A stretch of DNA of 64,000 nucleotides from Microbacterium oleivorans (GTDB lineage: Bacteria > Actinomycetota > Actinomycetes > Actinomycetales > Microbacteriaceae). The position numbers were made by a program, and so were the translations under genes. Under the pieces are notes generated by a model that saw nothing but the letters and a program-made list of their open reading frames with translations, had not been told where the DNA came from and did not search any database. How positions within the stretch are numbered: the stretch's first letter is position 1; each line of letters starts with the position of its first letter. Below, one piece after another: positions 17,711 through 26,983 of the stretch. The stretch is from positions 310,001 through 374,000 of the forward strand of contig NZ_MAYO01000003.1 of NCBI RefSeq assembly GCF_001691565.1, read 5' to 3'.

Positions 17711-19233
17711 GCCTTGGCCGGACCTGGTCCGTCGTCCTCACCGGGCTTGTGGGAGACATCGTCGAGGTGGAGGCCGACTTGTCGAATCAGATCCCGGGAT
17801 TCTCGATCATCGGGCTGGCGGACAAGGCTCTCGGGGAGGCGCAGCAGCGCGTCCACAACGCGTGCGCCAACAGCGACCTTCCGCTGCCACGCCGCCACGT
17901 CACCGTCAATCTGTCGCCGGCCAATCTCCCCAAGCGCGGCTCGGCGATGGACGTCGCCGTCGCGATCGCCGCTGTCGCGACCGAGGCGCCGCTCGACCGA
18001 CAGTCGCTCCTGGAGACCGTGCACCTCGGCGAGCTCGGGCTCGACGGACGGCTACGCCCGGTGTCCGGGGTCCTGCCCGCTGTAGTCGCGGCCGCGCGGG
18101 CGGGGTTCCGGCGCGTCATCGTCCCTCAGGGAAATCTGGCCGAGGCGGAACTCGTCGACGGCATCGACGTCCGCGGTGCGGTCAGCCTCCGCGACGTCGC
18201 CCGAGCGCACGGCCTGGACGTCCCCGACGTGGAGGTCGAGCCCGTGGCCGCTATCGACGGCGGGGCGGCGGACGAGCCGCCCGCCCCTGACCTCGCGGAG
18301 GTGATCGGGCAACGCGATGCCGTGGAGGCACTTGTCGTCGCCGCGGCGGGCGGACACCATCTGCTCATGAGCGGGCCGCCCGGCGCGGGCAAGACGATGC
18401 TCGCGAAGCGGCTACCGGGTTTGCTCCCCGACCTCGACGACGACACGGCTCTCCAGGTCGCGTCGATCCGCTCGCTCGCGGGACTCCCGGTGACGAGTCT
18501 GCAGCGACGTCCGCCGTTCGAGGCGCCGCATCACACCGCTTCCGCGGTTGCGCTCGTCGGCGGCGGCAGCCGCATCCTGCAACCCGGTGCGATCGCCCGC
18601 GCCAGCGGCGGCGTCCTGTTCCTCGACGAAGCGGGCGAGTTCAGCGGACATGCACTCGACGCGCTGCGTCAGCCGCTGGAGTCCGGCCGCATGGAGATCC
18701 ATCGAGCCGGCTTCCGCGCGGTGCTGCCTGCCCGATTCCAGCTCGTGATCGCGACCAATCCCTGCCCGTGCGGGAACTACGGAGTGCCGGGCGGGGCGTG
18801 CAGCTGCCCATCTCTCGCCATCCGTCGATACCTCGGTCGACTTTCAGGACCGCTCGTCGACCGCATCGACATCGAGCTGGGCCTGCAGCGGATCTCCGCG
18901 ACGCAGGGCATCGGAGCCGGAACGACATCGGAGGAGGCCCGCGGTCGTGTCATCGCTGCTCGGGACAGGGCGGGACGGCGGCTGGCGGACACTCCATGGC
19001 GGATGAACAGCGAGGTCGAGGGAACGTGGCTCCGATCCGGACCGCTCCGCCCGGACCGATCCATCACCCGCCCCCTCGACGATGCCCTGCACCGAGGATC
19101 GATCACGCTGCGAGGGTACGACCGCGTGCTCCGGGTCGCGTGGACTCTCGCGGATCTCGCGGGCAAGGACCGCCCCGACGCCGCGGATGTCGGCGGAGCG
19201 CTGTACCTCAAGCGAGGTGCGTCGGCATCATGA
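17707..19233 (+). CDS. comM: YifB/ComM family magnesium-chelatase-like AAA+ ATPase
   Basis: Hexameric helicase-like ATPase that promotes branch migration during integration of transformed DNA in proteobacteria. It has 508 aa: the N-terminal ribosomal-S5-like domain (PGFSIIGLADKALGEAQQRV), Walker A GPPGAGKT at 223-230, Walker B GVLFLDEAGEF, and a zinc-ribbon-like NPCPCGNYGVPGGACSCP. It overlaps yraN by 4 nt and dprA by 4 nt, so the three are translationally coupled. Natural competence in this organism is not implied by the sequence alone. Confidence 0.93.
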   Translation: MSLGRTWSVVLTGLVGDIVEVEADLSNQIPGFSIIGLADKALGEAQQRVHNACANSDLPLPRRHVTVNLSPANLPKRGSAMDVAVAIAAVATEAPLDRQSLLETVHLGELGLDGRLRPVSGVLPAVVAAARAGFRRVIVPQGNLAEAELVDGIDVRGAVSLRDVARAHGLDVPDVEVEPVAAIDGGAADEPPAPDLAEVIGQRDAVEALVVAAAGGHHLLMSGPPGAGKTMLAKRLPGLLPDLDDDTALQVASIRSLAGLPVTSLQRRPPFEAPHHTASAVALVGGGSRILQPGAIARASGGVLFLDEAGEFSGHALDALRQPLESGRMEIHRAGFRAVLPARFQLVIATNPCPCGNYGVPGGACSCPSLAIRRYLGRLSGPLVDRIDIELGLQRISATQGIGAGTTSEEARGRVIAARDRAGRRLADTPWRMNSEVEGTWLRSGPLRPDRSITRPLDDALHRGSITLRGYDRVLRVAWTLADLAGKDRPDAADVGGALYLKRGASAS

Positions 19234-20396
19234 AGGACGAGAGGAAGACCCAGGAGCAGCGTCTGCGCGGACTCGTTCCCGACGACGTATTCGACGACGA
19301 AGACGCCCTCGCGCGCCATCACGCGCATGCCGTCTGGTCCTGCCTCACCGAGCCGGGCGACGGCGTCGCGGGCACGTTGATCAGCGAGATGGGTCCGGTG
19401 GGCGCGCTCCGGGTCGCGCGTGAGAGCGGGGGTGCGACGAGTCCATCCCTCGACGCGGGACGCCGCCGGTGGCGTGCCCGCCTGGCGTCCGTCGACGACG
19501 CCTTCGATCGGGCTCGACGGGTGCGCGCGAGACTCGTCGTGCCGGGAAGCACCTTGTGGCCCACGGCCGTGGACGATCTCGGCGTCCACGCGCCGCGAGC
19601 ATTGTGGGTCCGAGGGCATCTCGACGCCCTCGCTCACGATGGCCCGGCGATCGCGTTGGTCGGCGCGCGTGCGGCCACGGGATACGGCGAACACGTCACG
19701 GGTGAGCTTGCTCACCGGCTCGCGGAGCGCGGCGTGTCGATCGTCTCCGGTGGGGCGTACGGGATCGATGGGATGGCACACAGGGCCTGCCTCGCGGCCG
19801 GTGGCGTGACGATAGCGGTGCTGGCCGGCGGAGTCGATCGCCCCTATCCGGCCGGGCACGCAGAACTCCTCTCCCGCATCGCTGCGGGGCCGGGCGTCAT
19901 CGTCGCCGAGGTTCCGTGTGGCACGCCACCGACCAAGTGGCGGTTCCTGCAGCGCAACCGCCTGATCGCAGCCCTGAGCGGAGCGACAGTCGTCGTGGAA
20001 GCCGGATGGCGGAGCGGATCGTTGAACACCGCGGGTCACGCCGCTGCGCTGGGACGCCCGCTCGGCGCCGTTCCCGGTCCGGTTACGAGCGCGGCGTCAG
20101 CAGGCTGTCACCGGCTGCTGCGCGAGTATGACGCTCGGTGCGTCACGTCCTCCGACGATGCGTGCGAACTCATCGGAGCGGGAGGCACGGTGCCGGAAAC
20201 CCCGGCCGGTCGGACGGATGACCGCACGCGGGTTCTCGACGCCCTGAGCGTGCGCAGCCCCCGTTCTCCGGATGATGTCGGCCTTCGGGCCGGGTTCGGC
20301 GCTGAGGAGGTCAGAGGTCTGCTCGCGCTCCTCGAGCTCGACGGCCGGGCCCGGCGTGGTCCGGAAGGGTGGTCCCGCACGTCGTCCGCGTCTTGA
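19230..20396 (+). CDS. dprA: DNA processing protein DprA
   Basis: Binds incoming single-stranded DNA and loads RecA during transformation; it is also widespread in non-competent species. The ATG at 19230 overlaps the comM stop (ATGA) and gives 388 aa. The Rossmann-like core is ALVGARAATGYGEHV, IVSGGAYGIDGMAHRA and VIAVLAGGVDRPYPA-type, followed by FLQRNRLIAALS. A winged-helix-like C-terminal part (about 325-388) is present. The long open frame upstream of 19230 is in the comM coding region and is not part of the gene. Confidence 0.94.
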   Translation: MKDERKTQEQRLRGLVPDDVFDDEDALARHHAHAVWSCLTEPGDGVAGTLISEMGPVGALRVARESGGATSPSLDAGRRRWRARLASVDDAFDRARRVRARLVVPGSTLWPTAVDDLGVHAPRALWVRGHLDALAHDGPAIALVGARAATGYGEHVTGELAHRLAERGVSIVSGGAYGIDGMAHRACLAAGGVTIAVLAGGVDRPYPAGHAELLSRIAAGPGVIVAEVPCGTPPTKWRFLQRNRLIAALSGATVVVEAGWRSGSLNTAGHAAALGRPLGAVPGPVTSAASAGCHRLLREYDARCVTSSDDACELIGAGGTVPETPAGRTDDRTRVLDALSVRSPRSPDDVGLRAGFGAEEVRGLLALLELDGRARRGPEGWSRTSSAS

Positions 20397-20462
20397 GGGC
20401 GTTCCACCCCGCGAGCGGCACGCCTGGGCGCGTCCGTGTGGTCGGCGCGGCATGCTGGTCCG

Positions 20463-21362
20463 GTGCGTTTGTCATCGGCGGTGCGGCTCTACATCGAGCA
20501 CGTCGGACGCGTGCGCCGGCTGTCTTCCGCCACGGTGCGCGCGTACCGTTCCGATCTCTCCGATCTCACGGCCTCCCTGGGAGATCCGGAGCTCGCCGAT
20601 ATCGATGTCGAGCATCTCCGCGAATGGCTGTGGGAAGCGACTCAGCGCGGCGTGGCCCGCACGAGTCTCGCCCGGCGAACGGCCTCGGTACGGGGCTTCT
20701 TCGCGTGGGTGACAGGAGAGGGCATGCGCCCGGACGATCCCAGCCTCCGCCTCGTCACGCCCAAACGGGGACGCACTCTCCCTGCGGTCGCCTCCTCGCA
20801 GTCGCTGACCCAGCTGCTCGATGACACTCGGGAGGCGGCGGAAGAAAGCGGCGATCCACTGGCGCTCCGTGACGCTGCGCTCCTCGAGATCCTTTACGGC
20901 GCCGCGTTGCGCGTATCCGAGGCGTGCGGACTCGATGTCGTCTCCCTCGACCGGTCCTCGGCGACCGTGCGCGTGTTGGGCAAGGGCGGCAAGGAGCGCG
21001 TCGTGCCGTATGGTTCACCGGCGCAACGAGCGCTCGAGGCGTGGATCGTCCGCGGGCGACCTGCTCTCCTGTCCGACCCTGCTGCGCCCGCACTCTTCCT
21101 CGGTGCCAGAGGTGGCCGACTCGGCGTGCGGACCGCGTACGACGTCGTCCGACGCACCGTCGGCCCCGTCGTGGGTGCGGATGCCGTCGGGCCACACGCG
21201 CTGCGACACTCGGCCGCCACGCATCTCCTGGACGGCGGGGCCGATCTTCGCGCCGTGCAGGAGCTGCTCGGGCACGCGAGTCTCGGGACGACCCAGATCT
21301 ACACGCACGTATCGACGGAGCGCCTCGCAGCCGCCTACCGGCTCGCGCATCCGCGGGCCTGA
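20463..21362 (+). CDS. xerC: Tyrosine recombinase XerC
   Basis: Site-specific recombinase that resolves chromosome dimers at dif with XerD. The GTG at 20463 is used because CATGCT lies six nt upstream as a -10 box, and the protein starts [16 protein letters not shown]; a GTG nine codons earlier is possible. It has 299 aa with catalytic R150 ([10 protein letters not shown]), K174 ([10 protein letters not shown]), H245 and R248 (HALRHS), H271 (GHASLGTT) and nucleophile Y280 (QIYTHVS). It converges with the M23 gene. Confidence 0.95.
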   Translation: MRLSSAVRLYIEHVGRVRRLSSATVRAYRSDLSDLTASLGDPELADIDVEHLREWLWEATQRGVARTSLARRTASVRGFFAWVTGEGMRPDDPSLRLVTPKRGRTLPAVASSQSLTQLLDDTREAAEESGDPLALRDAALLEILYGAALRVSEACGLDVVSLDRSSATVRVLGKGGKERVVPYGSPAQRALEAWIVRGRPALLSDPAAPALFLGARGGRLGVRTAYDVVRRTVGPVVGADAVGPHALRHSAATHLLDGGADLRAVQELLGHASLGTTQIYTHVSTERLAAAYRLAHPRA

Positions 21363-21374
21363 TCGCGGCGACGC

Positions 21375-21866
21375 TCAGCAGCACGGCAGGAGTACTGCGC
21401 GCGGAACCCGGCCGAGGAGGAGCAGCGGGTTCACGTATCGACCGTCGCGGCGGACTCCGACGTGCAGAGAACCGGGAAGGGCGTGACCGCCTTCGGAAAT
21501 CGTGCCGATGCGATCCCCGGCTGCGACGACCTCGCCGACCGAGACGCTCGGGTCGATCGGCTCGACGCTCGTCACCCATCCGCCGCCGTGGTCGATCGAC
21601 ACCACCCCGCGGTCGACGACCGTCCCCGCGAAGGCGACCACCCCATCGGCGGGGGCCAGGATCGGACCGTCGACCGGGCCGATGTCGATCCCGCGGTGCC
21701 CCGCAGCGTAGTCGTGCTCAGAGGCATCGAACGGCACGAGCACACTCGCGCCCAGAGCCGGGAGCCACCAGTCCGGCATGCCGTCATCGCCCGCACCGGC
21801 ACTCGGCGGAGCCCCGACGGCCAAGACGACGGTGATGGCGGCGGCGAGGAGGCTGAGTCGCGGCAT
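21375..21866 (-). CDS. Degenerate M23 (LytM-like) peptidase-domain protein, secreted
   Basis: A 163-aa exported protein. Residues 1-25 are a signal peptide. The M23 fold follows, with metal ligands H57 and D61 (HRGID) and H135 in SLHVGV. The usual H-x-H motif is changed to S-x-H (Ser133), so the second catalytic histidine is missing; His93 in IDHGGGW remains. Proteins like this often regulate amidases instead of cutting peptidoglycan. TAnnnT-like CATGAT lies six nt before the ATG. It converges with xerC. Confidence 0.85.
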   Translation of the reverse strand: MPRLSLLAAAITVVLAVGAPPSAGAGDDGMPDWWLPALGASVLVPFDASEHDYAAGHRGIDIGPVDGPILAPADGVVAFAGTVVDRGVVSIDHGGGWVTSVEPIDPSVSVGEVVAAGDRIGTISEGGHALPGSLHVGVRRDGRYVNPLLLLGRVPRAVLLPCC

Positions 21867-21966
21867 CCGTCGATCATGCCGGGATGGGGTCGCGTGCGAA
21901 TCAACCGTCGCGCGACGGGGGAGGGATGCCGCGGGCGGTGCGCGGGGGAGGAGCCCCCGTTCTTGC

Positions 21967-22153
21967 TATGCTGGTGGAGCACCTCGCTCGTCGGGGTGAC
22001 TACGCGTGCCCACAGCGGCTCGATCAGACTCCGTCGATCGACGACGCGGCATCCCACCCAATGGTCTCCTCCCGGAGCGGGTGCGTGTCGGGCACCAGGC
22101 TCGCCGCGACCATCGGTCCGGCGCGATCAACCACAGAGAACAGGAGAACGGCC
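21967..22153 (+). promoter_or_regulatory. rpsB promoter and long 5' leader
   Basis: TATGCT (21967-21972) looks like a -10 box, giving a leader of about 175 nt before the rpsB ATG. It contains a 12-bp palindrome (22032-22043) and a GGTGC/GCACC stem near 22080-22097. S2 leaders are known in other bacteria; this one is uncharacterised. No good -35 was found. Confidence 0.35.
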
Positions 22154-23023
22154 ATGGCCGTCGTCACCATTCGCCAGCTGCTCGACAGCGGCGTCCACTT
22201 CGGACACCAGACCCGCCGGTGGAACCCGAAGGTCAAGCGCTTCATCCTCACCGAGCGCAGCGGCATCCACATCATCGACCTGCAGCAGTCGCTCGGATAC
22301 ATCGACAAGGCGTACGAGTACGTCCGTGAGACGGTCGCCCACGGCGGCACCGTCCTCTTCGTCGGCACCAAGAAGCAGGCGCAGGAGATCATCGCCGAGC
22401 AGGCCACCCGCGTCGGCCAGCCCTTCGTGAACCAGCGCTGGCTCGGTGGCCTTCTCACGAACTTCTCCACGGTCTCCAAGCGTCTCGCACGCATGAAGGA
22501 GCTCGAGGAGCTCGACTTCGAGAACCCCTCCGAGAGCGGCTTCACCAAGAAGGAGCTGCTCCTCAAGAAGCGCGAGCTCGACAAGCTGCACAAGTCGCTC
22601 GGTGGTATCCGCAACCTGCAGAAGACCCCGTCGGCCATCTGGGTCGTCGACGCCAAGCGCGAGCACCTCGCCATCGACGAGGCCAAGAAGCTCGGCATCC
22701 CCGTCATCGGCATTCTCGACACGAACGCCGACCCGGACGAGTTCCAGTTCCCGATCCCGGGTAACGACGACGCGATCCGTTCGGTCAGCCTGCTGACGCG
22801 CATCATCGCCGACGCTGCCGCCGAGGGCCTCATCCAGCGCCACAACCCGACCGACGAGTCGGCTGAGGCCGAGCCCCTGGCGGACTGGGAGCGCGAGCTG
22901 CTCGAGTCCGCTCCGGCCGAGCAGACCGAAGCGCCCGCCGCAGAGGCTCCCGCCGAGGAGGCTGCCGAGGCTCCGGCCGAGGACACCACCGAGGCTCCCG
23001 CCGAGGCCAAGTCCGCCGAGTGA
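22154..23023 (+). CDS. rpsB: 30S ribosomal protein S2
   Basis: Small-subunit protein needed to bind S1 and complete the 30S. The ATG at 22154 is seven nt after CAGGAGA, giving 289 aa that start [20 protein letters not shown]. The conserved [17 protein letters not shown] and [15 protein letters not shown] are present. A C-terminal tail from about 258, made of Ala/Glu/Pro repeats, is extra, as in other actinobacteria. It is followed by a hairpin and tsf, the usual order. Confidence 0.97.
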   Translation: MAVVTIRQLLDSGVHFGHQTRRWNPKVKRFILTERSGIHIIDLQQSLGYIDKAYEYVRETVAHGGTVLFVGTKKQAQEIIAEQATRVGQPFVNQRWLGGLLTNFSTVSKRLARMKELEELDFENPSESGFTKKELLLKKRELDKLHKSLGGIRNLQKTPSAIWVVDAKREHLAIDEAKKLGIPVIGILDTNADPDEFQFPIPGNDDAIRSVSLLTRIIADAAAEGLIQRHNPTDESAEAEPLADWERELLESAPAEQTEAPAAEAPAEEAAEAPAEDTTEAPAEAKSAE

Positions 23024-23030
23024 TCCTCCC

Positions 23031-23061
23031 GTCGGCGCCCCGCCACCCGCGGGGCGCCGAC
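23031..23061 (+). terminator. Hairpin between rpsB and tsf
   Basis: A 13-bp perfect stem (23031-23043 with 23049-23061, five-nt loop) eight nt after the rpsB stop. With no U-tract it may be a partial terminator or a processing site that sets the S2 to EF-Ts ratio. Confidence 0.6.
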
Positions 23062-23101
23062 GTCCGGAAACAACCACCCACACACTGAGGAGCCGCCACC
23101 C

Positions 23102-23929
23102 ATGGCAAACTTCACCATCGCCGACATCAAGGCGCTGCGCGAGCAGCTCGGCACGGGAATGGTCGACACGAAGAAGGCGCTCGAGGAGGCCGAGGGCGAC
23201 CTCGAGAAGGCCGTAGAGATCCTCCGCCTCAAGGGCGCGAAGGGCAACGCGAAGCGTGCCGACCGCTCCACGAGCGAGGGACTGATCGCCGCGCGCGAGC
23301 AGGACGGCAAGGTCACGCTCATCGAGCTGAACACCGAGACCGACTTCGTCGCGAAGAACGAGCGGTTCATCGCACTGTCCGAGAAGGTCCTCGACGCCGC
23401 TGCCGCAGCCGGCGCCGACTCCGCCGAGGCTGCCCTGGCGGCTGACGCCGGTGGCAAGACGGTCGCCGACTTGATCTCCGACGAAGCCGCCATCATCGGC
23501 GAGAAGGTCGAACTGCGCCGCGTTCGCACCCTCTCCGGAGACGCCTTCCAGGTCTACCTGCACAAGACCAGCAAGGACCTGCCCCCGCAGGTCGGCGTGG
23601 TCGTCGCCTACTCGGGTGACGACGCGGAGACCGCTCGCTCGATCGCGCAGCACATCTCGTTCGCGAACCCGACGTACCTGTCCCGCGATGAGGTGCCTGA
23701 GGCCGACGTCGACAAAGAGCGCGAGATCGTCACCGAGATCTCCCGGAACGAGGGCAAGCCCGAGGCCGCCCTCCCGAAGATCGTCGAGGGCCGCGTGAAC
23801 GCGTTCTTCAAGCAGGTCGCCCTGCTCGACCAGGACTACGCGAAGGACAACAAGCTGTCCGTCGCCAAGGTCGCGGCCGACGCCGGGATCACGATCACCG
23901 GCTTCGCCCGCTTCAAGGTCGGCGCGTAA
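23102..23929 (+). CDS. tsf: Translation elongation factor Ts
   Basis: Nucleotide exchange factor for EF-Tu. It has 275 aa with the N-terminal UBA-like domain (IADIKALREQLGTGMVDTKKA) and the core TDFVAKN motif that opens the EF-Tu nucleotide site. The family's dimerisation domain follows. It lies between a rpsB-side hairpin and a very strong terminator, so it is the last gene of the rpsB-tsf unit. Confidence 0.97.
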   Translation: MANFTIADIKALREQLGTGMVDTKKALEEAEGDLEKAVEILRLKGAKGNAKRADRSTSEGLIAAREQDGKVTLIELNTETDFVAKNERFIALSEKVLDAAAAAGADSAEAALAADAGGKTVADLISDEAAIIGEKVELRRVRTLSGDAFQVYLHKTSKDLPPQVGVVVAYSGDDAETARSIAQHISFANPTYLSRDEVPEADVDKEREIVTEISRNEGKPEAALPKIVEGRVNAFFKQVALLDQDYAKDNKLSVAKVAADAGITITGFARFKVGA

Positions 23930-23933
23930 GCAG

Positions 23934-23977
23934 ATGGAAAAGGGGTTCGCATCGAGAGATGCGAACCCCTTTTCCAT
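23934..23977. terminator. tsf terminator, 20-bp stem
   Basis: A perfect 20-bp stem (23934-23953 with 23958-23977) with a GAGA loop. It carries A-tract and T-tract arms, so it could terminate in both directions. Confidence 0.9.
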
Positions 23978-24016
23978 GCCGTTCGATAGTCTCCCCCTAG
24001 ACGAGAGGATCACCGC

Positions 24017-24736
24017 GTGATCGATGAGAACACCGGACGCCGTCGCGTCCTTCTGAAACTGTCCGGCGAAGCCTTCGGCGCAGGCCAGCTCGGCGTCAAT
24101 CCCGATGTGGTCGGCGCGATCGCCCGCGAGATCGCCGCGGCGGTCGACCGGGTCGAGGTGGCAATCGTCGTCGGCGGCGGGAACTTCTTCCGCGGAGCGG
24201 AGCTGAGTCAGCGCGGCATGGACCGCGGCCGCGCCGACTACATGGGCATGCTCGGAACGGTGATGAACGCGCTCGCCCTGCAGGACTTCCTCGAGCAGGC
24301 CGGTGCCGCGACGCGCGTGCAGTCGGCGATCTCGATGACGCAGGTCGCCGAGCCCTACATTCCGCGTCGCGCTGAACGCCACCTCGAGAAGGGACGTGTC
24401 GTCATCTTCGGCGCCGGCGCGGGTCTTCCGTACTTCTCGACCGATACGGTCGCCGCGCAGCGCGCGCTGGAGATCGGTGCGGTCGAGGTTCTCGTGGCCA
24501 AGAACGGTGTGGACGGCGTCTACACGGCTGATCCGAAGACGGATGCCTCGGCCCAGAAGCTCGATGCCATCACCTACCGCGACGCGTTGCAGCGCGGGCT
24601 CAAGGTCGTCGACTCGACGGCGTTCAGCCTCTGCATGGACAACGGCATGGACATGCGCGTGTTCGGCATGGAGCCTGCGGGCAACGTCACCCGCGCGCTC
24701 CTCGGCGAATCGATCGGCACGCTCGTCAGCGTCTGA
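24017..24736 (+). CDS. pyrH: UMP kinase
   Basis: Phosphorylates UMP to UDP, the step before UTP and CTP synthesis; it is usually activated by GTP and inhibited by UTP. It has 239 aa of the amino-acid-kinase fold, from a GTG at 24017 preceded by GAGAGG. Visible motifs are [20 protein letters not shown] and [21 protein letters not shown] box near 23986 may be its promoter. It is followed by frr after 56 nt. Confidence 0.96.
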   Translation: MIDENTGRRRVLLKLSGEAFGAGQLGVNPDVVGAIAREIAAAVDRVEVAIVVGGGNFFRGAELSQRGMDRGRADYMGMLGTVMNALALQDFLEQAGAATRVQSAISMTQVAEPYIPRRAERHLEKGRVVIFGAGAGLPYFSTDTVAAQRALEIGAVEVLVAKNGVDGVYTADPKTDASAQKLDAITYRDALQRGLKVVDSTAFSLCMDNGMDMRVFGMEPAGNVTRALLGESIGTLVSV

Positions 24737-24792
24737 GGTCCACCCCGGCCGCCGACTAGACTCAACAGGACGTACCGACGAATGGAGAGACC

Positions 24793-25347
24793 GTGATCGC
24801 CGAGACCCTGGCCGACACGAAGACCCGCATGGACCGCGCCGTCGAGGCTGCGAAAGAGGACTTCTCGACCGTCCGCACGGGACGCGCGAATCCGCAGCTG
24901 TTCCAGAAGGTCATGGTCGAGTACTACGGCACCCCGACGCCGCTCGCTCAGTTGGCCTCGCTCAACGCCCTCGAGGCTCGCACACTCGTCATCACGCCGT
25001 ACGACAAGTCGGCGCTGAAGAGCATCGAGCACGCCGTCCGCGACATGCCGAACCTCGGCGCCAACCCGTCCAACGACGGCAACGTCATCCGTGTGACCAT
25101 GCCGGAGCTGACGGCGGACCGCCGCAAGGAGTACGTCAAGCTCGTCAAGAGCAAGGCGGAGGATGCCAAGGTGCAGGTGCGTGGCATCCGTCGCAAGGCG
25201 AAGGACGAACTCGACGCGCTCAAGGGTGAAGTGAGCGACGACGATCTCGCGCGTGCGGAGAAGGAGCTCGACGCGGTGACCAAGACGCACGTCGACCTGA
25301 TCGACGAGGCGTTGAAGCGCAAAGAGGCAGAGCTCCTCGAGGTCTGA
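24793..25347 (+). CDS. frr: Ribosome recycling factor
   Basis: Splits the post-termination ribosome together with EF-G. It has 184 aa of the tRNA-like two-domain protein: the three-helix bundle (starting [18 protein letters not shown]) and the beta/alpha/beta head ([24 protein letters not shown]). The GTG start at 24793 follows GGAGAG. A TAGACT box upstream (about 24759) may give it a separate promoter. It is followed by cdsA after 7 nt. Confidence 0.97.
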   Translation: MIAETLADTKTRMDRAVEAAKEDFSTVRTGRANPQLFQKVMVEYYGTPTPLAQLASLNALEARTLVITPYDKSALKSIEHAVRDMPNLGANPSNDGNVIRVTMPELTADRRKEYVKLVKSKAEDAKVQVRGIRRKAKDELDALKGEVSDDDLARAEKELDAVTKTHVDLIDEALKRKEAELLEV

Positions 25348-25354
25348 TATCGCC

Positions 25355-26386
25355 ATGTCCGGAGACGCATCGGGGGACGCGACCGGGTCGGATACGTCCT
25401 CGAGTCGGTCCGATCTGCGTCGTGCAGGGGGGCCGGCCGGCGACCCATCGTCGTTCCAGGCGCATGTGAAAGCTGCGCGCACGGAGTTCGAGAGCCAGTT
25501 CGAACGAGCCCGCGTCGAGTTCGAAGAGGCGAACGAACGGTTGAACGCCCGTTCGGGTCGCAATCTGATCATGGCGACGCTCATCGGTCTCGCGATCGGC
25601 GCCGTCGTCCTCGGCTCCCTCCTCTTCTGGAAGTGGGCGTTCATCGCCTTCGCGGTCCCTCTGTGTCTCATGGGAGCGTTCGAGTTCGCACGTGCGTTGC
25701 AGGCCGCGGGGCGGCGCATCGATCTGACCGCCCAGTTCGCCGCCGGCGCCGCCATGCTCGGAGCCGCATTCGTCGGTTACCTCACGCACTGGTTCGTGAT
25801 CTTCGCCGCCGTGGTCCTCGTGGTCGTGTGGCGCCTGGTGGCTCAGATGGCGGCGGGCGACGGCCGCAAGTACGGCGACGTGGTGAACGATGTCCTCGCC
25901 GGTGCGCTCATCCAGCTGTACGTCGTGTTCCACGGCAGTCTCGCTCTGGTCCTGCTCCGACAGGACCACGGAGAACTCTGGCTGCTGGCCGTGCTGATCA
26001 TCGCCGTCTCGGTGGACACGGGTGCGTATGCGAGCGGGGTGGCGATCGGACGGCATCCGATGGCTCCCCGTATCAGTCCCAACAAGACGTGGGAAGGATT
26101 CGCGGGCGCCGTCGTCGCCAGCCTCGTCGCCGGCGGGCTGCTCGGGGTGCTGATGCTCCAGATCCCGTTGTGGGCCGGTCTCGCTCTCGGTGTCGCCGTT
26201 CTGGTGTCTGCGACGGTGGGCGACCTCGGCGAATCCCTGATCAAACGCGACCTCGGCATCAAGGACATGAGTTCGTTCCTGCCCGGGCATGGGGGCGTGC
26301 TCGACCGACTCGACTCGATTCTGCCCTCCCTCGTCCCCGGCCTCGCCCTGTACATCCTCCTGAATCCCCTGAGCGCACTGTCATGA
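25355..26386 (+). CDS. cdsA: Phosphatidate cytidylyltransferase
   Basis: Makes CDP-diacylglycerol for phospholipid synthesis. It has 343 aa: an unusual Ser/Gly/Asp-rich and helical N-terminal cytoplasmic part of about 65 residues, then seven or more membrane segments. The signature near the C-terminus, ESLIKRDLGIKDMSSF, GHGGVLDRLDS, is the CTP and magnesium site. It overlaps the DivIVA-repeat gene by 4 nt (ATGA). Confidence 0.95.
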   Translation: MSGDASGDATGSDTSSSRSDLRRAGGPAGDPSSFQAHVKAARTEFESQFERARVEFEEANERLNARSGRNLIMATLIGLAIGAVVLGSLLFWKWAFIAFAVPLCLMGAFEFARALQAAGRRIDLTAQFAAGAAMLGAAFVGYLTHWFVIFAAVVLVVVWRLVAQMAAGDGRKYGDVVNDVLAGALIQLYVVFHGSLALVLLRQDHGELWLLAVLIIAVSVDTGAYASGVAIGRHPMAPRISPNKTWEGFAGAVVASLVAGGLLGVLMLQIPLWAGLALGVAVLVSATVGDLGESLIKRDLGIKDMSSFLPGHGGVLDRLDSILPSLVPGLALYILLNPLSALS

Positions 26387-26940
26387 CCGAACTGATCTCC
26401 TCCGCCGCCTTCCCTACGACCTCCGGACGTCGGAAGGGATACGAACCTGCAGCCGTGGACGAGTTCCTCTCGAGTGCGCGCTCTGCGTTCGAAGACGACG
26501 CGGTGACGCTGACCTCCGACGACGTCCGCGCCGCGGCCTTCCCGCTGATCCGGCGCGGCTACGCCGTCGACGCCGTCGACGCCGCCCTGGCCCGGATCGA
26601 AGACGCTTTCGCGCAGCGTGAACGGGCCGCCGCGATGTCCCGGCGTGGTGCGCGCGCCTGGGTGGGCGCCTCCCGGGCGCTCGCGCAGGAGATACTCGAT
26701 CGCCTTGCGCGCCCTGCGCGGCGTCGCTTCCGTCGGGTGTCGCCGCTGCGCTTCGGGTATCGCGTCGACGAAGTCGACCTCGTCGCCGGTCGGATCGCGC
26801 GCTACCTCGAGGCCGGTGAGGGCCTCACGATCGAACAGGTGCGCACGGTGGCCTTCCGCATGCAGCTCGGCGGATACGACGAAGCCCAGGTGGATGCGGT
26901 GTTGGACGCCGTCGTTGACGTGATGCAGTCCGTCGGATGA
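26383..26940 (+). CDS. Protein with four DivIVA-type repeats
   Basis: A 185-aa cytoplasmic protein built from four short repeats of the form F-x(5-8)-GY-x-x-x-x-VD-x-x-L, at about residues 10-29, 53-72, 116-141 and 158-177. This matches the small DivIVA-domain repeats found in actinobacterial growth-zone proteins. It has no membrane segment. It is translationally coupled to cdsA (ATGA overlap), so a role in placing envelope synthesis is plausible; this is inference. The repeats were found by eye. Confidence 0.8.
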   Translation: MTELISSAAFPTTSGRRKGYEPAAVDEFLSSARSAFEDDAVTLTSDDVRAAAFPLIRRGYAVDAVDAALARIEDAFAQRERAAAMSRRGARAWVGASRALAQEILDRLARPARRRFRRVSPLRFGYRVDEVDLVAGRIARYLEAGEGLTIEQVRTVAFRMQLGGYDEAQVDAVLDAVVDVMQSVG

Positions 26941-26983
26941 TCGCGTGGCGACGGTTCGGATGCCCGGATATGATCGGGGGACT

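Noticed and set aside
21867..21966. A short protein gene upstream of rpsB
   Set aside because: Frames here are open by composition only, without a start signal, and overlap the likely leader.
22127..24382. 751-codon minus-strand frame across rpsB, tsf and pyrH
   Set aside because: It covers genes that are certain on the other strand and reads as low-complexity Val/Leu/Arg sequence.
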